Shown piece after piece: positions 46,735 to 59,048 of a DNA stretch of 64,000 bases. This DNA comes from Linepithema humile (lineage: Eukaryota > Arthropoda > Insecta > Hymenoptera > Formicidae). Positions within the stretch are counted from its first letter, which is position 1. Each line of letters starts with the position of its first letter. The stretch covers positions 23,032,911-23,096,910 of the forward strand of contig NC_090132.1 in NCBI RefSeq assembly GCF_040581485.1, read 5' to 3'. Below the pieces are notes generated by a model. It searched no databases. It was not told where the DNA came from and was given only the letters and a program-made list of their open reading frames with translations. Both the position numbers and the translations under genes were made by a program.

Positions 46735-49700
46735 CTTTATTTCCCATAATTTTTAATCAAATTTTTATACATTGAGAAAAAACTAATTTTTTAGTAAATA
46801 TTCAGTAAAAACTTTAATTTAACTTCATTGTAAGTTGAAAGAATTAAAATTATTTGCTTTTCAAGGAAAAAAATATTATTATGATACTAAAATACCTATT
46901 AATACCTATTAATAAATAAATGCAATTACCTGAAAGATGATTCGTTAGGCCTCGTATATTTTATTGGCGTTGGTGTTGATGTTAGCGTCAGCGTGGGCGT
47001 GGGCGTTGACGATGGCGTAGGAGTTGGTGTTGGCGTAGGCTTTGGCGTTGGCGTAGGTTTTAGCATTAGCGTAGACTACGGCGTTGGGGGCTGGCGTGCG
47101 CTTTGGCGACGGCGTGGGCGTAGACGCGTCCGCAAACTTGATCATTGACATAGGCGTGGCCGCAGGGCCATTCTTCAATAAGTCGCTAATGTCCAGCATT
47201 AGCGACAAATTATAGAGTGGCCCGTAGCTATGTAGCCTAGCCCAACCGTAGCCGCAGCCGCATTCGTAGGCACCAGCCGTAGCCGCAGCCGCAACCGTTG
47301 CCGGCAGCCCTTGCCGTAGCCATAGCCGTAGCCGTAACCGTAGCCGCAGCCGTAGCCATAGCCGTAGCGGTTGCCATCCATCATACGCAACGGACAAGAG
47401 CGGAGTTGATCTGTAAAATACAAAATCGAGTTCAGATTAATAATGTGTTAAACTTAGTATTTTATAAATAAAATTATTGTACATATTAAATTTTTTCTTT
47501 ATTTCCCATAATTTTTAATCAAATTCTTATACATTGAGAAAAAACTAATTTTTTAGTAAATATTCAGTAAAAACTTTAATTTAACTTCATTGTAAGTTGA
47601 AAGAATTGAAATTATTTGCTTTTCAAGGAAAAAAATATTATTATGATACTAAAATACCTATTAATAAATAAATGCAATTACCTGAAAGATGATTCGTTAG
47701 GCCTCGTATATTTTATTGGCGTTGGTGTTGACGTTAGCGTCAGCGTGGGCGTGGGCGTTGACGATGGCGTAGGAGTTGGTGTTGGCGTAGGCTTTGGCGT
47801 TGGCGTAGGTTTTAGCATTAGCGTAGACTACGGCGTTGGGGGCTGGCGTGCGCTTTGGCGACGGCGTGGGCGTAGACGCGTCCGCAAACTTGATCATTGA
47901 CATAGGCGTGGCCGCAGGGCCATTCTTCAATAAGTCGCTAATGTCCAGCATTAGCGACGAATTATAGAGTGGCCCGTAGCTATGTAGCCTAGCCCAACCG
48001 TAGCCGCAGCCGCATTCGTAGGCACCAGCCGTAGCCGCAGCCGCAACCGTTGCCGGCAGCCCTTGCCGTAGCCATAGCCGTAGCCGTAACCGTAGCCGCA
48101 GCCGTAGCCATAGCCGTAGCGGTTGCCATCCATCATACGCAACGGACAAGAGCGGAGTTGATCTGTAAAATACAAAATCGAGTTCAGATTAATAATGTGT
48201 TAAACTTAGTATTTTATAAATAAAATTATTGTACATATTAAATTTTTTCTTTATTTCCCATAATTTTTAATCAAATTCTTATACATTGAGAAAAAACTAA
48301 TTTTTTAGTAAATATTCAGTAAAAACTTTAATTTAACTTCATTGTAAGTTGAAAGAATTGAAATTATTTGCTTTTCAAGGAAAAAAATATTATTATGATA
48401 CTAAAATACCTATTAATAAATAAATGCAATTACCTGAAAGATGATTCGTTAGGCCTCGTATATTTTATTGGCGTTGGTGTTGACGTTAGCGTCAGCGTGG
48501 GCGTGGGCGTTGACGATGGCGTAGGAGTTGGTGTTGGCGTAGGCTTTGGCGTTGGCGTAGGTTTTAGCATTAGCGTAGACTACGGCGTTGGGGGCTGGCG
48601 TGCGCTTTGGCGACGGCGTGGGCGTAGACGCGTCCGCAAACTTGATCATTGACATAGGCGTGGCCGCAGGGCCATTCTTCAATAAGTCGCTAATGTCCAG
48701 CATTAGCGACGAATTATAGAGTGGCCCGTAGCTATGTAGCCTAGCCCAACCGTAGCCGCAGCCGCATTCGTAGGCACCAGCCGTAGCCGCAGCCGCAACC
48801 GTTGCCGGCAGCCCTTGCCGTAGCCATAGCCGTAGCCGTAACCGTAGCCGCAGCCGTAGCCATAGCCGTAGCGGTTGCCATCCATCATACGCAACGGACA
48901 AGAGCGGAGTTGATCTGTAAAATACAAAATCGAGTTCAGATTAATAATGTGTTAAACTTAGTATTTTATAAATAAAATTATTGTACATATTAAATTTTTT
49001 CTTTATTTCCCATAATTTTTAATCAAATTCTTATACATTGAGAAAAAACTAATTTTTTAGTAAATATTCAGTAAAAACTTTAATTTAACTTCATTGTAAG
49101 TTGAAAGAATTGAAATTATTTGCTTTTCAAGGAAAAAAATATTATTATGATACTAAAATACCTATTAATAAATAAATGCAATTACCTGAAAGATGATTCG
49201 TTAGGCCTCGTATATTTTATTGGCGTTGGTGTTGACGTTAGCGTCAGCGTGGGCGTGGGCGTTGACGATGGCGTAGGAGTTGGTGTTGGCGTAGGCTTTG
49301 GCGTTGGCGTAGGTTTTAGCATTAGCGTAGACTACGGCGTTGGGGGCTGGCGTGCGCTTTGGCGACGGCGTGGGCGTAGACGCGTCCGCAAACTTGATCA
49401 TTGACATAGGCGTGGCCGCAGGGCCATTCTTCAATAAGTCGCTAATGTCCAGCATTAGCGACGAATTATAGAGTGGCCCGTAGCTATGTAGCCTAGCCCA
49501 ACCGTAGCCGCAGCCGCATTCGTAGGCACCAGCCGTAGCCGCAGCCGCAACCGTTGCCGGCAGCCCTTGCCGTAGCCATAGCCGTAGCCGTAACCGTAGC
49601 CGCAGCCGTAGCCATAGCCGTAGCGGTTGCCATCCATCATACGCAACGGACAAGAGCGGAGTTGATCTGTAAAATACAAAATCGAGTTCAGATTAATAAT

Positions 49701-52700
49701 GTGTTAAACTTAGTATTTTATAAATAAAATTATTGTACATATTAAATTTTTTCTTTATTTCCCATAATTTTTAATCAAATTCTTATACATTGAGAAAAAA
49801 CTAATTTTTTAGTAAATATTCAGTAAAAACTTTAATTTAACTTCATTGTAAGTTGAAAGAATTGAAATTATTTGCTTTTCAAGGAAAAAAATATTATTAT
49901 GATACTAAAATACCTATTAATAAATAAATGCAATTACCTGAAAGATGATTCGTTAGGCCTCGTATATTTTATTGGCGTTGGTGTTGACGTTAGCGTCAGC
50001 GTGGGCGTGGGCGTTGACGATGGCGTAGGAGTTGGTGTTGGCGTAGGCTTTGGCGTTGGCGTAGGTTTTAGCATTAGCGTAGACTACGGCGTTGGGGGCT
50101 GGCGTGCGCTTTGGCGACGGCGTGGGCGTAGACGCGTCCGCAAACTTGATCATTGACATAGGCGTGGCCGCAGGGCCATTCTTCAATAAGTCGCTAATGT
50201 CCAGCATTAGCGACGAATTATAGAGTGGCCCGTAGCTATGTAGCCTAGCCCAACCGTAGCCGCAGCCGCATTCGTAGGCACCAGCCGTAGCCGCAGCCGC
50301 AACCGTTGCCGGCAGCCCTTGCCGTAGCCATAGCCGTAGCCGTAACCGTAGCCGCAGCCGTAGCCATAGCCGTAGCGGTTGCCATCCATCATACGCAACG
50401 GACAAGAGCGGAGTTGATCTGTAAAATACAAAATCGAGTTCAGATTAATAATGTGTTAAACTTAGTATTTTATAAATAAAATTATTGTACATATTAAATT
50501 TTTTCTTTATTTCCCATAATTTTTAATCAAATTCTTATACATTGAGAAAAAACTAATTTTTTAGTAAATATTCAGTAAAAACTTTAATTTAACTTCATTG
50601 TAAGTTGAAAGAATTGAAATTATTTGCTTTTCAAGGAAAAAAATATTATTATGATACTAAAATACCTATTAATAAATAAATGCAATTACCTGAAAGATGA
50701 TTCGTTAGGCCTCGTATATTTTATTGGCGTTGGTGTTGACGTTAGCGTCAGCGTGGGCGTGGGCGTTGACGATGGCGTAGGAGTTGGTGTTGGCGTAGGC
50801 TTTGGCGTTGGCGTAGGTTTTAGCATTAGCGTAGACTACGGCGTTGGGGGCTGGCGTGCGCTTTGGCGACGGCGTGGGCGTAGACGCGTCCGCAAACTTG
50901 ATCATTGACATAGGCGTGGCCGCAGGGCCATTCTTCAATAAGTCGCTAATGTCCAGCATTAGCGACGAATTATAGAGTGGCCCGTAGCTATGTAGCCTAG
51001 CCCAACCGTAGCCGCAGCCGCATTCGTAGGCACCAGCCGTAGCCGCAGCCGCAACCGTTGCCGGCAGCCCTTGCCGTAGCCATAGCCGTAGCCGTAACCG
51101 TAGCCGCAGCCGTAGCCATAGCCGTAGCGGTTGCCATCCATCATACGCAACGGACAAGAGCGGAGTTGATCTGTAAAATACAAAATCGAGTTCAGATTAA
51201 TAATGTGTTAAACTTAGTATTTTATAAATAAAATTATTGTACATATTAAATTTTTTCTTTATTTCTCATAATTTTTAATCAAATTCTTATACATTGAGAA
51301 AAAACTAATTTTTTAGTAAATATTCAGTAAAAACTTTAATTTAACTTCATTGTAAGTTGAAAGAATTGAAATTATTTGCTTTTCAAGGAAAAAAATATTA
51401 TTATGATACTAAAATACCTATTAATAAATAAATGCAATTACCTGAAAGATGATTCGTTAGGCCTCGTATATTTTATTGGCGTTGGTGTTGACGTTAGCGT
51501 CAGCGTGGGCGTGGGCGTTGACGATGGCGTAGGAGTTGGTGTTGGCGTAGGCTTTGGCGTTGGCGTAGGTTTTAGCATTAGCGTAGACTACGGCGTTGGG
51601 GGCTGGCGTGCGCTTTGGCGACGGCGTGGGCGTAGACGCGTCCGCAAACTTGATCATTGACATAGGCGTGGCCGCAGGGCCATTCTTCAATAAGTCGCTA
51701 ATGTCCAGCATTAGCGACGAATTATAGAGTGGCCCGTAGCTATGTAGCCTAGCCCAACCGTAGCCGCAGCCGCATTCGTAGGCACCAGCCGTAGCCGCAG
51801 CCGCAACCGTTGCCGGCAGCCCTTGCCGTAGCCATAGCCGTAGCCGTAACCGTAGCCGCAGCCGTAGCCATAGCCGTAGCGGTTGCCATCCATCATACGC
51901 AACGGACAAGAGCGGAGTTGATCTGTAAAATACAAAATCGAGTTCAGATTAATAATGTGTTAAACTTAGTATTTTATAAATAAAATTATTGTACATATTA
52001 AATTTTTTCTTTATTTCCCATAATTTTTAATCAAATTCTTATACATTGAGAAAAAACTAATTTTTTAGTAAATATTCAGTAAAAACTTTAATTTAACTTC
52101 ATTGTAAGTTGAAAGAATTGAAATTATTTGCTTTTCAAGGAAAAAAATATTATTATGATACTAAAATACCTATTAATAAATAAATGCAATTACCTGAAAG
52201 ATGATTCGTTAGGCCTCGTATATTTTATTGGCGTTGGTGTTGACGTTAGCGTCAGCGTGGGCGTGGGCGTTGACGATGGCGTAGGAGTTGGTGTTGGCGT
52301 AGGCTTTGGCGTTGGCGTAGGTTTTAGCATTAGCGTAGACTACGGCGTTGGGGGCTGGCGTGCGCTTTGGCGACGGCGTGGGCGTAGACGCGTCCGCAAA
52401 CTTGATCATTGACATAGGCGTGGCCGCAGGGCCATTCTTCAATAAGTCGCTAATGTCCAGCATTAGCGACGAATTATAGAGTGGCCCGTAGCTATGTAGC
52501 CTAGCCCAACCGTAGCCGCAGCCGCATTCGTAGGCACCAGCCGTAGCCGCAGCCGCAACCGTTGCCGGCAGCCCTTGCCGTAGCCATAGCCGTAGCCGTA
52601 ACCGTAGCCGCAGCCGTAGCCATAGCCGTAGCGGTTGCCATCCATCATACGCAACGGACAAGAGCGGAGTTGATCTGTAAAATACAAAATCGAGTTCAGA

Positions 52701-54478
52701 TTAATAATGTGTTAAACTTAGTATTTTATAAATAAAATTATTGTACATATTAAATTTTTTCTTTATTTCTCATAATTTTTAATCAAATTCTTATACATTG
52801 AGAAAAAACTAATTTTTTAGTAAATATTCAGTAAAAACTTTAATTTAACTTCATTGTAAGTTGAAAGAATTGAAATTATTTGCTTTTCAAGGAATAAAAT
52901 ATTATTATGATACTAAAATACCTATTAATAAATAAATGCAATTACCTGAAAGATGATTCGTTAGGCCTCGTATATTTTATTGGCGTTGGTGTTGACGTTA
53001 GCGTCAGCGTGGGCGTGGGCGTTGACGATGGCGTAGGAGTTGGTGTTGGCGTAGGCTTTGGCGTTGGCGTAGGTTTTAGCATTAGCGTAGACTACGGCGT
53101 TGGGGGCTGGCGTGCGCTTTGGCGACGGCGTGGGCGTAGACGCGTCCGCAAACTTGATCATTGACATAGGCGTGGCCGCAGGGCCATTCTTCAATAAGTC
53201 GCTAATGTCCAGCATTAGCGACGAATTATAGAGTGGCCCGTAGCTATGTAGCCTAGCCCAACCGTAGCCGCAGCCGCATTCGTAGGCACCAGCCGTAGCC
53301 GCAGCCGCAACCGTTGCCGGCAGCCCTTGCCGTAGCCATAGCCGTAGCCGTAACCGTAGCCGCAGCCGTAGCCATAGCCGTAGCGGTTGCCATCCATCAT
53401 ACGCAACGGACAAGAGCGAAGTTGATCTGTAAAATACAAAATCGAGTTCAGATTAATAATGTGTTAAACTTAGTATTTTATAAATAAAATTATTGTACAT
53501 ATTAAATTTTTTCTTTATTTCTCATAATTTTTAATCAAATTCTTATACATTGAGAAAAAACTAATTTTTTAGTAAATATTCAGTAAAAACTTTAATTTAA
53601 CTTCATTGTAAGTTGAAAGAATTGAAATTATTTGCTTTTCAAGGAAAAAAATATTATTATGATACTAAAATACCTATTAATAAATAAATGCAATTACCTG
53701 AAAGATGATTCGTTAGGCCTCGTATATTTTATTGGCGTTGGTGTTGACGTTAGCGTCAGCGTGGGCGTGGGCGTTGACGATGGCGTAGGAGTTGGTGTTG
53801 GCGTAGGCTTTGGCGTTGGCGTAGGTTTTAGCATTAGCGTAGACTACGGCGTTGGGGGCTGGCGTGCGCTTTGGCGACGGCGTGGGCGTAGACGCGTCCG
53901 CAAACTTGATCATTGACATAGGCGTGGCCGCAGGGCCATTCTTCAATAAGTCGCTAATGTCCAGCATTAGCGACGAATTATAGAGTGGCCCGTAGCTATG
54001 TAGCCTAGCCCAACCGTAGCCGCAGCCGCATTCGTAGGCACCAGCCGTAGCCGCAGCCGCAACCGTTGCCGGCAGCCCTTGCCGTAGCCATAGCCGTAGC
54101 CGTAACCGTAGCCGCAGCCGTAGCCATAGCCGTAGCGGTTGCCATCCATCATACGCAACGGACAAGAGCGGAGTTGATCTGTAAAATACAAAATCGAGTT
54201 CAGATTAATAATATGTTAAACTTAGTATTTTATAAATAAAATTATTGTACATATTAATTTTTTCCTTTATTTCCCATAATTTTTAATCAAATTCTTATAC
54301 ATTGAGGAAAAACTAACTTTTTAGTAAATATTCAGTAAAAACTTTAATTTAACTTTATTGTAAGTTGGAAGAATTGAAATTATTTGCTTTTCAAGGAATA
54401 AAATATTATTATTGTAAAAGTAAAATATTACATTACATTAAATAAATTCAATCACTTTAAAGATGATTCGCTAGGGCC
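46735..54478. repeat. Tandem array of ten 752-bp units plus a partial unit
   Basis: Ten units spaced 752 bp apart (for example, identical landmarks at 46945, 47697, 48449 and so on to 53713), differing by only a handful of substitutions by eye; the first unit also has an 11-bp direct duplication near 46890. A truncated copy ends at 54478. Each unit has an AT-rich half and a GC-rich 481-bp block. On the minus strand the block is bounded by TTTTACAG and GTAATT and begins ATCAACT (first copy 47410-46930). The block is built of hexamers whose strand bias reverses at an 11-bp stem-loop. The near-identity implies recent expansion or ongoing homogenisation. Open frames on both strands (poly-LR, GY and GV dipeptides) follow from the hexamer period. 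Confidence 0.95.
46930..47410 (-). other. Exon-like block of the 752-bp unit (first of ten copies)
   Basis: 481 bp between a consensus acceptor and donor. Length is 1 mod 3 and every frame has a stop (the longest, at 47397-46945, ends just before the donor), so a simple string of coding exons is not possible. The splice-like borders are shared with the diverged copies at 41136, 41465 and 42507. A spliced non-coding RNA or an exon relic is the more likely reading. Confidence 0.4.
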
Positions 54479-54576
54479 CAATTGTTATAATCATTTCAAT
54501 GCATTACATGCGCTCGCCACATAAGAGCCATTGATCGACTCGTGGCAATGCTGTGTCGAGGGTACGTTAGCTTCTC

Positions 54577-54631
54577 CTTCAGGATGGTTTACCCTTTAAA
54601 TCCTTAAGGATAAACCACCATCCTGAAGGAT
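54577..54631. repeat. Hairpin at the 5' break of a Penelope-like fragment
   Basis: TCCTTCAGGATGGTTTA and its complement flank a short TTAAGGATTTAAA-like centre. It is next to a GGGAGG/CCTCCC pair at 54638 and 54664. It marks the junction where the 5' truncated element begins. Confidence 0.7.
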
Positions 54632-54639
54632 ACTGAGCC

Positions 54640-55560
54640 CTCCCACCACGACAAGGTGTACCCATGGGAGGGAAGAATTATTAATTGTAATATGACTTAT
54701 GTTGGACAGACGAAAAGACAACTTAACACCAGAATAAAAGAACATAAAAACGACATTAATAAGAAGAGCTGTTCTTCTTCTGTCATTTCCAAACACAGAA
54801 TTGATTCTTCCCATGATTTTGATTGGAATAATGTTAAGATATTGGACGGTGAACCCTCTTATCCGAAAAGACTGATTTCTAAAATGGTCTTTATTAAAAG
54901 ACAAAATGCAGGGCTCAATAATCAAAACGACACGGATCATTTACCTGATGCCTATCTCCCGATTATTAATTTAATTCCTCCTCTATAAATTTTTTTTTCC
55001 TCCTTTTTCCTCTACCAATTTCCTTTTACCCCCATCTTTCTCCTTCCCTATTGACTCCTTCCCCTCCCCCCCTTTCTCCCTTTCTACCGTCAATTGGAAT
55101 TTCTGAATTTCAACAACCAATTACGATACCAATAACAAATTACGATCACTAAAATATTCAAGTTCAACATGTAAAGACATCTGGTCTTAACTTTTCCATC
55201 TCGTTCCTTCTACTTGGGCGAGCGCTTCTCCATCATGTAATTAATACAAGTACGTTTATCTTTTTTCTTAATTTTACCTTCTTTTTATTTTATTTATTTT
55301 AACTATTATTGTATTTTTTTGTATCTATTGCAGTCCTATCTAATTTATTAACGAACAACAATATGGTCGATAAAGGATTGCAAATACGTCTTTTACATCT
55401 TTTAATTATTTAATCATTGCGGGCGAATTTTATATTTTATTGTTTCTTATTTTGTACATTGAAGAAGGCCTGATGGCAGGCTGAAACGTTTGTAAACATT
55501 TTTAATGAATATATCATAACCTTTGCACGAAAATCTAGCATTGTGGCTCTTTACGCTCCT
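54640..55560 (+). mobile_element. 5'-truncated Penelope-like element (3' end only)
   Basis: Contains the C-terminal GIY-YIG endonuclease region, a pyrimidine-rich 3' UTR (54990-55085) and a terminal hammerhead-like motif: TGAAGA (55460-55465), a GCCT/AGGC stem, and GAAAC (55483-55487), then AATGAATATATC and the probable element end. Reverse transcriptase is missing. The family differs from the full element at 59.2 kb. Confidence 0.75.
54656..54988 (+). pseudogene. Penelope-like GIY-YIG endonuclease fragment
   Basis: About 110 residues. CNMTYVGQTKRQLNTRIKEH is the GIY-YIG core (here TYVG), followed by the conserved NVKILDGEPSYPKRLISKM block and the typical end LPDAYLPIINLIPPL. The CxxC motif and everything upstream are lost. 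It parallels residues 610-717 of the intact element at 59.4 kb. Confidence 0.85.
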
Positions 55561-56012
55561 TATTGATTTTATTTGATTTAAGAATTATTAATACCTTGCA
55601 ATCTGGAAAAATATAATTTTAGCAATAGCTAATAAAATGATCTAAAACGATTCGTTAATAATAAACATATCTAAATATACGTAAAACGTAATTAGAATAA
55701 GTAACACCGGAATGAAAATCCTGAACGCGGAAGCTCATAACAATAAAAGCTATCAATCAATAGCTATAATATTTAGAAAGATATTTCTAATATCGGTAGA
55801 TATTTAGAAAGTATTGGAGTAAATTATTATAATTTACATTTAAAATCAAGTACTTATTTTATTTTCACTATAAACATATTTATTGAAATATTGTTATCAC
55901 CTTGATTACGATATATAATAATAATTCTTCTTCTCATGATCTTTGTATTTTCAATTGATTAATTAAAAAGGTTAAACGATCGAATATATATTATTTCACA
56001 TTTGATTCAAAA
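55561..56012. other. Region upstream of Copia, possible 5' LTR
   Basis: AT-rich, no coding sequence. If the primer-binding site at 56013 is right, a 5' LTR should end at about 56009 (TTGATTCA). With no 3' copy in the window the LTR borders cannot be confirmed. Confidence 0.3.
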
Positions 56013-56270
56013 GGTAATGGGCACAGAACGTTGGTAAACTGTGGCTTAGTGAAATAATAAGTCCGCGAAATCAGTTTTCGTAAATCGATCTTCCGCGTTA
56101 AATCGTGTGCGCAATCGAGTGCGTCGTGCGCATTGATTATCAAAAACATTTTTTAACATTGTCTAAACGAATTCAAAAAAGTGAGAAGATAGTGGATTAT
56201 TTCTCATCTAAAGTGACTCAATTGTAAATCGTCGAATCTGTTTCATTCAATCAAAATTAAATTAAAGAAA

Positions 56271-56966
56271 ATGGCAGAGAAATTAAAAACACTTTATGTT
56301 ATCAAATTTAATGGAAGTAGTTATCATCAATGGAAATTTCAAATAAAATGTGCTTTAAGAGCAAAAGGACTTTATGAAATTGCGACAGGAGTTGCATTAA
56401 AACCGAATAATGATCGTCCTGCGGAAAAACAAGAATGGTTAAAAGATGATGCAACTGCTATGTTCATTCTCACATCTACTCTTGAGGTTACTCAAATCAC
56501 TTTAATCGAAAATTGTCAGACTTCAAAAGAAATAGTCGACAAATTAGATTCAATTTATGAGCAGAAAAGTGAATTGAATAAAATGTTAGTGCATGAACAT
56601 TTTCATCAATATGTAATGAATTCAACAGACACTGTCGCAATTTGCAACACGTTACAAAAGTTGAAAATCTTGCACGTCAAATCAAGGACTATTAGTGAAC
56701 TGATTAGTGATACAGCAATTATCACGAAAATCATCGGAACTATTCCAATTAAATATAGAAACTTCAGACAAGCTTGGTTATCTACATCAGAAGATAAACA
56801 AACACTTATTAATTTGACAACACGTTTACTAGATGAAGAGGCTTTTCTAACTTCCAACGAACAAAAAGAAAATGCATTGATCGCATTGTCAAAAACTAAA
56901 GAAGGCGATAAAGTTTCAAAGAATCAAAAATCAGGATTTAATAAGAAATCCAATTATGTGCTATAA
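56271..56966 (+). pseudogene. Copia Gag
   Basis: 231 codons from ATG 56271. The start (KFNGSSYHQWKFQIKCALRA) and the middle (LDSIYEQKSELNKMLVHEHF) are typical of the UBN2/retrotran_gag domain of Copia elements. The frame ends just before the zinc knuckle, which lies in the next frame, so one frameshift near 56945 separates Gag from the rest. Confidence 0.85.
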
Positions 56967-57402
56967 TTGTCAAAAGAAAGGACATTATGCATCTGAATGT
57001 AAGGTTTCGAAAAAATTACGTGAAACTAAACAAGATTCGTCGAAAGAAAAACAACAAAGCAATTTTTCAGCTTTTACTGTAAGTAAAGAAGAAAAAGATA
57101 TGCATATTAAAACTGAAGATGCTTGGATTATAGATAGTGGATCTTCAAAACATATGTCATATCGTCGTGATTTCTTTAATACACTTGATGAAACAATGAA
57201 AAATGTAAAAGTTTCACTTGGAGACAATCGACAATTAGACGTCAAAGGAACTGGAATAATTAAAATTCAAAAACTTATAAACAATAAATGGCATGATTCA
57301 ATAATTGAAAATGTACTTTATGTTCCAGAGCTAAAGAAGAATTTATTTTCTGAAGGAATACTTACAAAGAGAGAAATGAAGATTGTAAAAGAAGAATTTT
57401 AA
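56956..57402 (+). pseudogene. Copia nucleocapsid zinc knuckle and protease
   Basis: CYNCQKKGHYASEC (C-x2-C-x4-H-x4-C) is the zinc knuckle. AWIIDSGSSKHMS holds the aspartic protease DSG motif. The frame runs to VPELKKNLFSEGIL, the usual end of the Copia protease, and stops at 57402. Confidence 0.88.
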
Positions 57403-57479
57403 CAGAATAATAATGCAGTTTCGAACAATTTCGAATCTTGAAGTAAATACCGTCCAGAAAAATGATTTTAAACTATGGC

Positions 57480-57708
57480 ATAAAAGATTGGCATGAAAGA
57501 CATATCAATCAACGTTCCTTATAAAAATTAATCAATGAAGGAGCTTTGAATAAAATAAAATTTACTTCTCAACATCAATTTTTATGTGAAGCATGTATAT
57601 ATGAAAAACAGCATTGTCAATCTTTTACAAAAACAAGAAGTTACATGCACGGAAAACCTTGTGAACGAATCTTCAGCGATTTATGTGGTCCAATATTAGT
57701 CACCTCTA
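57480..57708 (+). pseudogene. Copia GAG-pre-integrase / integrase start
   Basis: After disrupted sequence coding for a KRLA..H-like start, the frame from 57546 gives CEACIYEKQHCQSF and then CERIFSDLCGPI, the C-x2-C half of the integrase zinc-binding region and the first integrase strand. The hAT element interrupts it right after this. Confidence 0.75.
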
Positions 57709-58058
57709 CAGTGCCGGATCTACACATAAGCTAAATAAGCTACAGCTTAGGGGCTTCACATTATAAGGAGGCCTCCTTAATATAGAAAAAATAAAAAAAA
57801 ATGTATTTTTTGTTAATAAAATTGTTAATAAAATAATAACAGCAAAAAATTATTCAAATAATAAAAAATTATTTTTTATTGTTATAGCCTTTTTTATCAA
57901 TTATGTTTTTTATATTTATCACAACAAAAAATAATTTATTACAATATTTTTTTGCGAAAAGCCGTAAATTACAAAATTATATATCTCCTTTCTTTTATTT
58001 TCTTTTTTTCGGGTTTTCCTATTATAGCTAAAAAAAATATATATATAATATAGATATA

Positions 58059-58516
58059 CAGGGTGTCTGGCAATAATCGCCCCACCGGTCATATACAGGT
58101 AGAGGAGGTCAAATCGAGTAGAAAAGTCCTTTACCATTTTTTAATTTTCATAATAAGTACTGAGTAATTAACGAAAAAAGATCGGCGAATCCGCGCGAGT
58201 AAAGCGCGCGCGGTGAAGGACATCCCACTGCTATGCGATCACTAGGCGCGCGATGAAGCGTTGGGAGGAGCGCTCTACAAATGACAATGGCAACATACGA
58301 GCGGCGCGTAACGCTAGATCCTTGTGTCCTAGTGATCGCGTAGCAGTGGGACGATCCTTCTCACCGCGCGCGCTTTGCCTCGCGCGGATTCGCCGATCTT
58401 TTTTCGTTAATTACTCAGTACTTATTATGAAAATTAAAAAATAAAGGACTTTTCTACTCGATTTGACCTCCTCTACCTGTATATGACCGGTGGGGCGATT
58501 ATTGCCAGACACCCTG
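58059..58516. mobile_element. 458-bp foldback MITE, Tc1/mariner-like
   Basis: Terminal inverted repeats begin CAGGGTGTCTGGCAATAATC and extend with few mismatches to about 58244 and 58328. TA flanks both ends (58057-58058 and 58517-58518). GC-rich arm portions with CGCGCG runs. No coding capacity. Confidence 0.85.
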
Positions 58517-58730
58517 TATATACATATATCGGAAACTCTTTATTTGTAACTATGAAGACGGCATGATACATCTGTGGTCTGACGTACCATACCTGCAATT
58601 GTTTTTATGTTCAATTGTCTCCGATATCAGAATAGCTAGGTCGCTTGAATGCTTCTCTGACGTAGACAACAGTTTATTTCTGATTTACTTCCGTGCTGGT
58701 TCAAGTTTTATTTAAAATTTTTAATTAAAA

Positions 58731-59048
58731 ATGAAAAGAAGTTTTGCAAGTGGATATCAAAAGAGGAAGAAGAAGAAGTTATTAGAAGCTAAATTATCTA
58801 ATTTACCTCAAATTAACAGTTATTTTAAAATACCAGAAGGAGAATACATGAAGGAGGATTTATTTATTAGGAGTCAACCTGACGTACCAACTATTTCTAC
58901 AGATATGTCTACAAATATTCCTACAGATACTGCGTCTAATTCTGAAACTGCAGACTGCAGAACAGAAGCTGTTTCTCCTATTATTTCTCAAGATAGTTAT
59001 ATACTAAAAAATAAACAACAAACAAACAATATAAATGCGAATAAATAG
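58731..59048 (+). CDS. hAT (ZMYM1-like) transposase, N-terminal exon
   Basis: ATG at 58731. The start SFASGYQKRKKKKLLEAKLS, then LPQINSYFKIP, is the typical beginning of ZMYM-type hAT transposases. The downstream part is Ser/Thr-rich. The open frame stops at 59048 but probably splices earlier to the exon at 62745 (phase 1). The Penelope-like element sits in the intron between them. Confidence 0.65.
   Translation: MKRSFASGYQKRKKKKLLEAKLSNLPQINSYFKIPEGEYMKEDLFIRSQPDVPTISTDMSTNIPTDTASNSETADCRTEAVSPIISQDSYILKNKQQTNNINANK

Larger units (their letters stand above)
56013..57708 (+). mobile_element. Ty1/Copia retrotransposon, broken by a hAT element
   Basis: Starts with a primer-binding-site candidate, GGTAATGGGCACAG (56013-56026), two mismatches from the complement of the initiator-tRNA-Met anticodon arm used by insect copia. 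Gag, zinc knuckle, protease and GAG-pre-integrase follow. The coding sequence ends at 57708, where the hAT element begins. Integrase, reverse transcriptase and the 3' LTR are outside the window or lost. Confidence 0.8.

Noticed and set aside
47199..47423. GY-rich protein similar to cuticle or antimicrobial peptides in each 752-bp unit
   Set aside because: Dipeptide runs (GY, LR, GV) occur in several frames on both strands and follow from the hexamer period. No signal peptide is seen.
46735..54478. CRISPR-like or rDNA-spacer interpretation of the array
   Set aside because: Units are 752 bp with no spacer variation and no rRNA sequence or promoter nearby; the genome is eukaryotic.
58253..58444. 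63-codon open frame in the hAT region
   Set aside because: Lies inside the foldback MITE and is made of its inverted arms.
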